DNA from: CAZEFK01 sp964511405
GTDB taxonomy: Bacteria > Pseudomonadota > Alphaproteobacteria > Elsterales > Elsteraceae
Length of the DNA: 13,155 bases
Reading direction: 5' to 3'
Assembly (NCBI GenBank): GCA_964511405.1
Contig: CAZEFK010000199.1
Coordinates: 1-13,155, forward strand
The notes under the pieces are model-generated. The model was given only the letters and a program-made list of their open reading frames with translations, did not search any database and was not told the DNA's origin. How positions within the stretch are numbered: the first letter of the stretch is position 1; the number at the start of each line of letters is the position of its first letter. Positions 6,309 through 12,819 of this stretch are shown piece after piece. The position numbers were made by a program, and so were the translations under genes.

Positions 6309-7363
6309 GCGTCAGCTCGTCCTGGGGCAACGGCCACGCCACCCTGTGGCGCGGCCTGATCGCCGCCCTCGGCCGGCGCGGCCACCGCGTCAGCTTCTAC
6401 GAGCGCGACACGCCCTACTACGCCGCCCATCGCGACCTGACCGAGCTCACGGGCGGCCGGCTGCGCCTCTATGGCGAGTGGGCCGAGGTCGCGGCCGAGG
6501 CGGCGGCCGAGCTCAAGGGCGCCGACGTCGGCATCGTCACCAGCTACTGCCCCGACGCCCTGGCCGCCGGCGACCTGGTGCTCGGCTCGCGGGTTCCGGC
6601 CCGGCTGTTCTACGACCTCGACGCGCCGGTCACCCTGGCGCGGCTGCGCGCGGGCGAGCCCGTCGCCTATATCGGGCCGCGCGGTCTGGCCGGTTTCGAC
6701 CTGGTGCTGAGCTTCACCGGCGGCGCCGCGCTCGACGCCCTGCGCCGCGAGCTCGGCGCGCGCCGCGTGGCGCCGCTCTATGGCAGCGTCGATCCCGCGG
6801 TGCATCGGCCGATGCCGACGCGGCCCCAATACCGCGCCGACCTGTCCTATCTCGGCACCTATGCCGAGGACCGCCAAGCGGCGCTGGTGCGGCTGCTGGT
6901 CGAGCCGGCGCGGCGCCGGCCGGATGCCCGCTTCGTCATCGGCGGCGCCCAGTATCCGGCGGCGTTCCCGTGGTCGCCGAACATCGCCTTCGTGCGCCAT
7001 TTGCCCCCCAGCGAGCACCCGGCGTTCTTCGCCGGCGCCCGCTTCACCCTCAACGTCACGCGCGCGGCGATGGCGGCCATGGGCTGGTGCCCGTCCGGCC
7101 GGCTGTTCGAGGCCGCGGCCTGCGGCACGCCGATCCTGACCGACGCCTGGGCCGGCCTCGACACGCTGTTCGAGCCCGGCCGCGAGATCCTGGTCGTCGA
7201 CGGTCCCGACGACGTGCTGGCGGCGCTGGCGCTCGACGAGGGCGATCGCCGCGCCATCGCCTATGCCGCGCGCGAGCGCGTGCTCGCCGAGCACACCGCC
7301 GGCCATCGCGCCGCCGAGCTGGTCGCGATGGTCGAGGCCCTGGGAGCCATCCCCGCCCAATAA
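6284..7363 (+). CDS. CgeB-like glycosyltransferase with apparent ATT start
   Basis: The product has 359 residues, read as (M)HFVIFGLSVSSSWGNGHAT from ATT 6284. This N-terminus, continuing LWRGLIAALGRRGHRVSFYERD and PYYAAHRDL, is what family members have right at their start, so the conventional start at GTG 6578 would lose 98 conserved residues. The C-terminal half carries the donor-binding part: PAFFAGARFTLNVTRAAM (about 246-263) and GRLFEAAACGTPILTDAWAG (about 273-292). It probably transfers a sugar to a saccharide or protein in the cytoplasm; donor and acceptor are unknown. It is the first gene of the cassette, 13 bp before the nucleotidyltransferase. A one-base frameshift from ATG 6261, real or a sequencing error, is the main alternative to ATT initiation. 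Confidence 0.82.
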   Translation: MHFVIFGLSVSSSWGNGHATLWRGLIAALGRRGHRVSFYERDTPYYAAHRDLTELTGGRLRLYGEWAEVAAEAAAELKGADVGIVTSYCPDALAAGDLVLGSRVPARLFYDLDAPVTLARLRAGEPVAYIGPRGLAGFDLVLSFTGGAALDALRRELGARRVAPLYGSVDPAVHRPMPTRPQYRADLSYLGTYAEDRQAALVRLLVEPARRRPDARFVIGGAQYPAAFPWSPNIAFVRHLPPSEHPAFFAGARFTLNVTRAAMAAMGWCPSGRLFEAAACGTPILTDAWAGLDTLFEPGREILVVDGPDDVLAALALDEGDRRAIAYAARERVLAEHTAGHRAAELVAMVEALGAIPAQ

Positions 7364-7376
7364 CAAGGATCACCCG

Positions 7377-8168
7377 ATGTGGGGCATCATCCCGGCCGCG
7401 GGCAGCGGCACCCGGATCCAGCCGCTGGCCTTCTCGAAGGAGCTGCTGCCGGTCGGCAGCCGGATCGAGGGCGGCACCGAGCGGCCGCGCGCGGTCAGCG
7501 AATATCTGGTCGAGCGCATGATCGCAACAGGGGTCACGCGCATCTGCCTGGTCATCGCGCCGGGCAAATCGGACATCCTGGAATATTACGGCGGCCGGAT
7601 CGGTCCGGCCGACCTGGTCTATGCCGTGCAGCCGGAGCCGCGCGGCCTGTGCGACGCGCTGTTCCGCGCCTGCCCGGTGATCCCGCCCGACCAGACCGTG
7701 GTGGTCGGGCTGCCCGACACCATCTGGTTCCCGGCCGACGCGCTGGCGCAGGTGCCCGACGACCGCCTGTCGTTCCTGCTGTTCCCGGTCGACGAGCCCC
7801 GCCACTTCGACGCCGTGGTCACCGACCCGGACGGCCGGGTGCGCGAGATCCAGGTCAAGCAGCCCGACGCCGGCTCGAACTGGATCTGGGGCGCGTTCAA
7901 GCTGCCGGGCCGCGAGCTGCTGGCGCTGCACGCCCTGTGGGAGGCCCGGGGCCGGCGCGACGAGTATCTGGGCAGCCTGGTCAACGCCTATCTGGCGGCC
8001 GGAGGGACGGCGTCGGCCGTGCGCGCCGGCCGCGCCTATGTCGACGTCGGCACGCTGCACGGCTATCGCAATGCGCTGCGGCTGCTCGACCGCGGGCCCG
8101 AAACCGCCGCCCCGTCGCCCCACCGCCTGGCCCATGGCGGCCGCCCGCGCGGCGGTGCCGCGGCATGA
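7377..8168 (+). CDS. Sugar-phosphate nucleotidyltransferase (RmlA/GalU-like)
   Basis: The product has 263 residues; ATG 7377 is preceded by AAGGA with 7-base spacing. The NTP-binding signature MWGIIPAAGSGTRIQPLA followed by FSKELLPV is at residues 1-27. ISEYLVERMI-like (AVSEYLVERMIATGVTRI), VVVGLPDTIWFPADAL with the metal-binding Asp, and the late GRAYVDVGTLHGYRNAL motif complete a typical single-domain nucleotidyltransferase. Such enzymes join a sugar 1-phosphate to NTP, giving the activated donor that the two neighbouring glycosyltransferases would use. Sugar and nucleotide cannot be read from the sequence. The first residues vary from the usual GGxGTR to AAGSGTR. The last 25 residues are Pro/Arg/Gly-rich and probably disordered. 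The stop overlaps the next start by 4 bp (ATGA). Confidence 0.88.
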   Translation: MWGIIPAAGSGTRIQPLAFSKELLPVGSRIEGGTERPRAVSEYLVERMIATGVTRICLVIAPGKSDILEYYGGRIGPADLVYAVQPEPRGLCDALFRACPVIPPDQTVVVGLPDTIWFPADALAQVPDDRLSFLLFPVDEPRHFDAVVTDPDGRVREIQVKQPDAGSNWIWGAFKLPGRELLALHALWEARGRRDEYLGSLVNAYLAAGGTASAVRAGRAYVDVGTLHGYRNALRLLDRGPETAAPSPHRLAHGGRPRGGAAA

Positions 8169-8941
8169 GCGGCCCGGACCGCCAGGCCGCCATCGCCCGC
8201 CGGGTCCGCGAGCTGGGGCCCTGGTTCCACAACATGGAGCTGGGCGGCGTGGCGACCGCGCCGGAACATTTCCTGGGCGACTATCCGCGGGCCAAGTGGC
8301 AGGGCTTCGCCCATGTCGTGCCGCCCGACCTCAGCGGTGCCACGGTGCTGGACATCGGCTGCAACGGCGGCTTCTACGCGATCGAGATGAAGCGGCGCGG
8401 CGCCGACCGCGTGGTCGCCATCGATTCCGACGAGGGCTACCTGGCCCAGGCCCGCTTCGCCGCCGACGTCATGGGCTGCGCGATCGAGTTCCGGCATCTC
8501 TCGGTCTATGACGTCGGCCGCCTGGGCTCCCGCTTCGACTTGGTGCTGTTCCTGGGTGTGCTCTACCACCTGCGCCATCCGCTGCTGGCGCTCGACCTGA
8601 TCCACGAGCATGTCGTCGGCGACCGGCTGCTGTTCCAGTCGATGCAGCGCGGCTCGCCCGCGGTCGAGCCGGTGGCCGAGACCTATCCCTTCGCCGAAAC
8701 CGCCGTGTTCGACCGGCCGGGCTGGCCGAAGCTGCATTTCGTCGAGCATCGCTATGCCGACGACCCGACCAACTGGTGGGTGCCCAACCGCGCCTGCAGC
8801 GAAGCGCTGCTGCGCGCCGCCGGCTTCGCCGTCGAGGCGCACCCCGAGCCCGAAGTCTATCTGTGCCGCCGCGCCGAGCGCCCAGGGCGCGACGGCGCGG
8901 TCTATCCGGCAACCGGCCCCGCCCTGGGGGAGGCGCCATGA
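8165..8941 (+). CDS. CmoB-like SAM-dependent methyltransferase (TIGR04290-type)
   Basis: The product has 258 residues and starts in the ATGA overlap with the nucleotidyltransferase gene. Residues 20-49 (PWFHNMELGGVATAPEHFLG, then KWQGF) form the CmoB-like N-terminal segment. Motif I VLDIGCNGGFYAIEM is at 61-75, the acidic loop VVAIDSD at 83-89 and LVLFLGVLYHLRHPL at 126-140. This combination is typical of the glycan-cassette methyltransferases I know as the Rta_06860/TIGR04290 family, found next to glycosyltransferases and a putative beta-xylosidase, exactly as here. The likely role is O-methylation of a sugar in the cassette's product; the true CmoB tRNA role is unlikely given context and length. 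The C-terminal 20 residues are low complexity. The stop overlaps the next ATG by 4 bp. Confidence 0.87.
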   Translation: MSGPDRQAAIARRVRELGPWFHNMELGGVATAPEHFLGDYPRAKWQGFAHVVPPDLSGATVLDIGCNGGFYAIEMKRRGADRVVAIDSDEGYLAQARFAADVMGCAIEFRHLSVYDVGRLGSRFDLVLFLGVLYHLRHPLLALDLIHEHVVGDRLLFQSMQRGSPAVEPVAETYPFAETAVFDRPGWPKLHFVEHRYADDPTNWWVPNRACSEALLRAAGFAVEAHPEPEVYLCRRAERPGRDGAVYPATGPALGEAP

Positions 8942-9888
8942 TCGAAGCGGTCAAGCTGTGGAACGAGCCCAACAACAAGTCGCACTGGGACCTGGCCGCC
9001 GATCCCGGCTGGGTGGCCTTCGCGCGCATGGCCAGGCTGGCCGGCGCGGCGGTGGCGGAGGCGAACCCCGGCCTGACCCGGGTGCTGGGCGGCATCTCGC
9101 CGATCGATCCCGAGTTCCTGCGGCTGCTCCAGGCCCAGGGCGTGCTGGACCAGGTCGATGCGGTGGCCGTGCACGGCTTCCCGCTCGACTGGAACCTGTG
9201 GCCGATCCACGACTGGCCGGCCAAGCTGGACGAGATCCGCGCCGTCACCGACCTGCCGATCTGGGTGACCGAAGCAGGCGCCTCGAGCTTCGGCGCCGAG
9301 GAGATCCAGGACTGGGGCCTGGCCCGCACCGCCGAGCTGCTGCGCGGCCGCGCCCCGCGCATCCACTGGTACAGCCTGTACGACCTGCCGCGGACATGGC
9401 CCGCCACTACCCGGCACAAGGAGGCCGAGGGCTCGTCCTACTACCGGCATTTCCACATGGGCCTGCTGCGCGAGGACGGCTCGCCCAAGCCGGCGGCCGA
9501 GCGCTTCGCGAGCCTCACCCCCGACCTCGGCATCTGCCAGTGGTTCCATTTCGAGGACCACCGGCTGGACGATGCCGTCGCCTGGCTGCGCCGGCTGGGC
9601 GTGCGCCACCTGCGCACCGGCCTGAGCTGGGCCGACAGCCTGCGGCCCGGCGCCGAGCGCTGGTTCGACCGCCAGATGGCGGCGCTGGAGGAATTCGAGG
9701 TCACCCTGACCTTCTGCTTCACGCCCGAGCAGTGCGGGATCCTGCCCCACCACACCAGCCCGCCCCAGGACGCGCGGGAGTACGCGGCGTTCTGCGCCGC
9801 CATGGTCCGGCGCTACGCGCCCGACCGGGCGCTGCCCGACGCCGCCTTCAGCCTGGCGGCCGAGCGGACCGCGGCGTCGGGGGCGTGA
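8938..9888 (+). CDS. Clan-A glycoside hydrolase (beta-xylosidase-like) with permuted barrel order
   Basis: The product has 316 residues and starts in an ATGA overlap. Residues 5-12 (VKLWNEPN) carry the NEP acid/base motif of clan-A hydrolases (E10), normally at the end of strand 4. GGISPID (51-57), VDAVAVHGFPLDW (73-85), LPIWVTEAGAS (106-116, nucleophile candidate E112) and RIHWYSLYDLP (141-151) follow as strands 5-8. Then residues 198-295 read like a barrel start: GICQWFHFED, VRHLRTGLSWADS and VTLTFCFTPEQCG, with a helix ending CAAMVRRYA that normally precedes the NEP strand. So the barrel seems complete but circularly permuted. There is no signal peptide, so it is cytosolic. It may trim or transfer a sugar on the cassette's glycan. 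The substrate is unknown, and beta-xylosidase is only the usual label. Confidence 0.78.
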   Translation: MIEAVKLWNEPNNKSHWDLAADPGWVAFARMARLAGAAVAEANPGLTRVLGGISPIDPEFLRLLQAQGVLDQVDAVAVHGFPLDWNLWPIHDWPAKLDEIRAVTDLPIWVTEAGASSFGAEEIQDWGLARTAELLRGRAPRIHWYSLYDLPRTWPATTRHKEAEGSSYYRHFHMGLLREDGSPKPAAERFASLTPDLGICQWFHFEDHRLDDAVAWLRRLGVRHLRTGLSWADSLRPGAERWFDRQMAALEEFEVTLTFCFTPEQCGILPHHTSPPQDAREYAAFCAAMVRRYAPDRALPDAAFSLAAERTAASGA

Positions 9889-11009
9889 TGCCAGGGGAGG
9901 AGAAGCTCCGTCGCCGCAGCTTCGCTCCTCCTCCCCTTGTGGGAGGAGGCCGGGTGGAGGGGGAATCCCGACGCCTCACGATCCTGCAGGTCGCCTATCC
10001 TCTGGCGCCGGTCGGTCCCGATGCCGCGGGCGGCGCCGAGCAGGTGCTGTACTGGCTGGACGCCGAGCTGGCGGCATCGGGGCACCGCTCGCTGGTGATC
10101 GCCTGTGCCGGGTCGCGCGTCGCCGGCCGGCTGATCGCCGGCCCGGCGCCTGGCGCGGCGATCGGTCCGGCCGACGGTGCGGCGGCGGCGGCGGCCTGGC
10201 GGCGGCTGATCGCCGAGACCCTGGCGCGCGAGCCGGTCGACCTGATCCACCTGCATGGCATCGACTGCCATCGCTACCTGCCCGCGGGGCAGGTGCCGCG
10301 CCTCTTGACCCTGCACCTGCCGCCGTCCTGGTATCGGGCCTCGATCCTCGCCGATCCCGGGCTCTGCCGGGTCTGCGTCTCGGCCGCCCAGCGCGCCGCC
10401 TGCCCGCCGGGCACGCGGATCGATGCCGTGGTTTCCAACGGCATCCCGGTCGACCGCTTCGGGCCGGCGCGGTCCAAACGCGGCTTCGCCCTGGCGCTCG
10501 GACGGATCTGTCCCGAGAAGGGCTTCCATCTCGCGCTCGATGCGGCTCGGCGCGCCGATGTGCCGTTGCTGCTGGCCGGGCCGGTGTTCGGCTATCCGGC
10601 CCATCAGGCCTATTTCGCCCAGGAAATCCTGCCGCGCCTCGACCGGTGGCGGCGCTATCTGGGCCCGGTCGGGTTCGCGGCCAAGCGCCGGCTGCTGGCC
10701 TGGGCGCGCTGCCTGGTGGTGCCGAGCCTGGTCGACGAGACCTGCTGCCTGGCGGCGTGGGAGGCGCTGGCCTCGGGCACGCCGGTGATCGGCTTCGCCC
10801 GCGGCGCCCTGCCGGAGGCGGTGCGCTCGGGCGTCACCGGGTTCCTGGTCGACGACGTCGACACCATGGCCGACGCCATCGGCACGGCTGAGGCGCTCGA
10901 CCCGGCCGCGTGCCGGGCCGCTGCCCAGCCGTTGTCGACCGCGGCCATGGCGCGCCGCTATCTCGGCCTCTACCAGGCCGTCCTGGATCGGGGCGCCGCC
11001 GCGGCATGA
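9888..11009 (+). CDS. GT4-family glycosyltransferase
   Basis: The product has 373 residues from ATG 9888, which shares its A with the upstream TGA; GTG 9954 is an alternative start. Residues 30-53 (LTILQVAYPLAPVGPDAAGG, then AEQVL) are the usual N-terminal acceptor-domain start. LIHLHGIDCHRYLP and LTLHLPPSWYRASI follow. VVSNGIPVDRFGP begins the donor domain, FALALGRICPEKGFHLALDA is the nucleotide-sugar region, and EALASGTPVIGFARGALPEAV carries the GT4 E-x7-E signature, followed by SGVTGFLVDD. It is a GT-B retaining enzyme, probably cytosolic or membrane-associated, adding a sugar to the cassette's product. Residues 1-28 come from a palindromic repeat element and are unlike the rest of the protein. 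The stop overlaps the next start by 4 bp (ATGA). Confidence 0.9.
   Translation: MPGEEKLRRRSFAPPPLVGGGRVEGESRRLTILQVAYPLAPVGPDAAGGAEQVLYWLDAELAASGHRSLVIACAGSRVAGRLIAGPAPGAAIGPADGAAAAAAWRRLIAETLAREPVDLIHLHGIDCHRYLPAGQVPRLLTLHLPPSWYRASILADPGLCRVCVSAAQRAACPPGTRIDAVVSNGIPVDRFGPARSKRGFALALGRICPEKGFHLALDAARRADVPLLLAGPVFGYPAHQAYFAQEILPRLDRWRRYLGPVGFAAKRRLLAWARCLVVPSLVDETCCLAAWEALASGTPVIGFARGALPEAVRSGVTGFLVDDVDTMADAIGTAEALDPAACRAAAQPLSTAAMARRYLGLYQAVLDRGAAAA
9894..9960 (+). repeat. Palindromic repeat element inside the 5' end of the GT4 gene
   Basis: GGGGAGGAG (9894-9902) can pair with CTCCTCCCC (9928-9936), extended inside by GAAGCT (9902-9907) with AGCTTC (9918-9923). Alternatively CCTCCTCCC (9927-9935) pairs with GGGAGGAGG (9941-9949), loop CTTGT. 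The two folds exclude each other. The in-frame translation SFAPPPLVGGGRVEGE is of the kind produced when short palindromic intergenic repeats of GC-rich proteobacteria are read as protein. Only one copy lies in the window, so its dispersal in the genome is inferred. Confidence 0.65.
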
Positions 11010-11941
11010 CGGCGCTGCAGGTCGCGCTGCGCGACGGCTTCCCGCCCGAGCCGGAGTGGTGGGCGCTGTGGGCCGCCGACCCGGGCGCGACCCCGTTCAA
11101 CAGCCCGGACTGGCTGATCCCCTGGTGGGCCGTCTTCGGGCAGGAGCCGCTGCTGGTGGTCGAGGCCCGCCAGGACGGCCGGCTGGCCGGCCTGCTGCCG
11201 GTCTATCCCTGCGGCTCGACCCTGCTGCCGGTCGGCGTCGGCGTCAGCGACTACCTGGACGCCCTGGTCCGGCCCGGCGTCGACGGCGTGGCGGCGGCGC
11301 TGCTGGAAAGCCTGGGGCAGGCGGCGGGCCGCCGGCCTTGCGCGGTGCCCGGCCTGCCGGCCGGCTCGCCGCTGCGCACCGCCGCGGCGCCGGGCTGGCA
11401 GCCGGCGGCCGACCACGACTGCGCGCCGGTGATCGATATGGCGGCGCCGGTGCCCAAGGCCAAGCTGCGCACGGTCCTGCAGGGCCGGCGCCGGGCCGAG
11501 GCGCTGGGACCGGTCGAGCTGCGCAGCGCCGAGGCCGGAACCCTGCCGGCGATGGTCGACGCCCTGGTCCGGCTGCATGGCGCGCGCTGGGAGGCGGGCG
11601 GGGTGTTCGGCGACGCCGATGCGGAGCGCTTTCATCGGCTGGCCCTGCCGCGCCTGCTCGCCTCGGGTCTGCTGCGGCTGTTCCTGCTGACCATCGCCGG
11701 CCGGCCGGCCGCCGTCTATTACGGCATGGCCGCCAAGGGTCGCGCCTACGCGTATCTGGGCGGCTTCGACCCGGCGTTTTCGCGCGAGGGCGCGGCCTCG
11801 CTGGTGCTGCTGCACGCGCTGGAGGACGCGCGCCGGGACGGTGCTCGCGAGTTTCATTTCCTGCGCGGCCGCGAGCCCTACAAGTACAGCTGGGGCGCCA
11901 CGGATCGGCTGACGGCGGTGCGGCGGTGGCCGGCGACCTGA
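11006..11941 (+). CDS. FemAB/BioF2-like GNAT acyltransferase (Acetyltransf_6 type)
   Basis: The product has 311 residues and starts in the ATGA overlap with the GT4 gene. The N-terminal segment FNSPDWLIPWWAVFG (31-45) is the first landmark of the family; PLLVVEARQDGRLAGLLPVY (48-67) follows. The centre has the KLRTVLQGRRRAEALGPVEL stretch and LVRLHGARWEAGG. The C-terminal acyl-CoA fold contains LRLFLLTIAGRPAAVYYGM, AYAYLGGFDPAFSREGAASL and the family ending FHFLRGREPYKYSWGA (283-298). Relatives in exopolysaccharide loci are thought to acylate sugars or attach amino acids; the acceptor here is unknown. The position between a glycosyltransferase and a methyltransferase fits decoration of a glycan. 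The end overlaps the next gene by 16 bp. Confidence 0.85.
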   Translation: MTALQVALRDGFPPEPEWWALWAADPGATPFNSPDWLIPWWAVFGQEPLLVVEARQDGRLAGLLPVYPCGSTLLPVGVGVSDYLDALVRPGVDGVAAALLESLGQAAGRRPCAVPGLPAGSPLRTAAAPGWQPAADHDCAPVIDMAAPVPKAKLRTVLQGRRRAEALGPVELRSAEAGTLPAMVDALVRLHGARWEAGGVFGDADAERFHRLALPRLLASGLLRLFLLTIAGRPAAVYYGMAAKGRAYAYLGGFDPAFSREGAASLVLLHALEDARRDGAREFHFLRGREPYKYSWGATDRLTAVRRWPAT

Positions 11942-12789
11942 TCGCGGCCCTGTTGCGGCGGCTGATCGCGGCAGGCTCGATACAGGCATTGCGCGCGGCC
12001 CTGGCGGCCGAGCAGGCGGCGGCCCGGAACGCCGCCGCGGCGGCCCGCTGCCGGGCGCTGCTGGACCTGGCCGACCGCCATGCCTGCGGGCTCGGCAAGG
12101 CGGCGGCGATCCTGGCGCTGGTCCGGCACGACGCGGCCTATGCCGACGAAGCCGAAGGCCTTGCCGCGGCGCAGGCGCTGTTCGACGCCGCGGCGGCGCG
12201 TTCGCCCGAAACCGCGGTCGCGCTGCTGTCGCTGGGCGATCCCGATCGGCTGGCCCAGGCGACCGCCGCGGTGGTTGCGGTGCTCGACCGCTGGGCGCTG
12301 ATCGGTCCCGGGACGCGCGTGCTGGACATCGGCTGCGGCATCGGCCGCTTTGCCGCGGCGCTGGCGCCGCGGGTGGCGTCGGTGGTCGGGCTGGACCTGT
12401 CGCCGCGCATGGTCGACGAGGCGCGGGCGCGCTGCGCCGGCCTCGCCAATGTCCGCCTGCGGCACACCGACGGCCGCTCGCTGGCCGGGATCGCCGATGC
12501 CAGCATCGACCTGGCGCTGGCGATCGACAGCTTCCCCTACATCGTCCAGGCCGGCCGGGCGCTCGCCCGCCGCCATGTCGAGGAGGCCGCCCGGGTTCTG
12601 GCGCCCGGCGGCAGCCTGGTGATCTTCAACTACGCCTACGGCACCGAGTCAGGCGCCGACCGTGCGGAGCTCAAGGCGTTCGGCGCCGCCTGCGGCCTGA
12701 CGCTGGTCGACGCCGGGCAGCCGGTCGACGGCTGGGATGCGGCCGCATTCCGGCTGCGGCTTGACGGCGCCGCGGCCGGCATCTATTGA
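11926..12789 (+). CDS. Class I SAM-dependent methyltransferase with Ala-rich helical N-terminus
   Basis: The product has 287 residues from GTG 11926, the only standard start in this frame close to the junction; it overlaps the acyltransferase gene by 16 bp. Residues 1-120 are Ala/Leu-rich and helical with no recognised domain. Motif I RVLDIGCGIGRFA (131-143), SVVGLDLSPRMVDEAR (152-167), LALAIDSFPYIVQ and the post-motif RVLAPGGSLVIFNYAYG complete a Methyltransf_11-type fold. It would methylate a small molecule or sugar; the substrate is not readable. It is the last gene of the cassette. Its stop codon lies inside the 30-bp palindrome described separately, so the final residues AGIY come partly from that element. 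Confidence 0.86.
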   Translation: MAGDLIAALLRRLIAAGSIQALRAALAAEQAAARNAAAAARCRALLDLADRHACGLGKAAAILALVRHDAAYADEAEGLAAAQALFDAAAARSPETAVALLSLGDPDRLAQATAAVVAVLDRWALIGPGTRVLDIGCGIGRFAAALAPRVASVVGLDLSPRMVDEARARCAGLANVRLRHTDGRSLAGIADASIDLALAIDSFPYIVQAGRALARRHVEEAARVLAPGGSLVIFNYAYGTESGADRAELKAFGAACGLTLVDAGQPVDGWDAAAFRLRLDGAAAGIY

Positions 12790-12812
12790 ATTCGGAATTC
12801 CGAATTCAATAG
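12783..12812. promoter_or_regulatory. Perfect 30-bp palindrome, probable GntR-family operator
   Basis: The left half CTATTGAATTCGGAA (12783-12797) is followed by its exact reverse complement TTCCGAATTCAATAG (12798-12812), with no mismatch or spacer. It is AT-rich in very GC-rich surroundings. It covers the TGA of the upstream methyltransferase gene and ends 8 bases before the ATG of the GntR gene, overlapping that gene's AGGGG ribosome site by two bases. FCD-type GntR regulators commonly bind inverted repeats upstream of their own gene, so an autoregulatory operator is the simplest reading. There is no T-run after the right arm, so an intrinsic terminator is less likely. Confidence 0.75.
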
Positions 12813-12819
12813 GGGTGCG

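Noticed and set aside
6074..7366. 430-residue minus-strand ORF opposite the CgeB-like gene, and similar long antisense ORFs at 7056-8135, 8902-9753 and 10970-11989
   Set aside because: They lie opposite recognised genes in very GC-rich DNA where antisense frames stay open by codon bias. Their translations are low-complexity Gly/Arg/Ala/Gln strings without family motifs.
8165..8941. True tRNA-modifying CmoB
   Set aside because: The CmoB-like N-terminal motif is present, but the protein is shorter than I expect for CmoB, no cmoA neighbour is visible, and it lies inside a glycan cassette.
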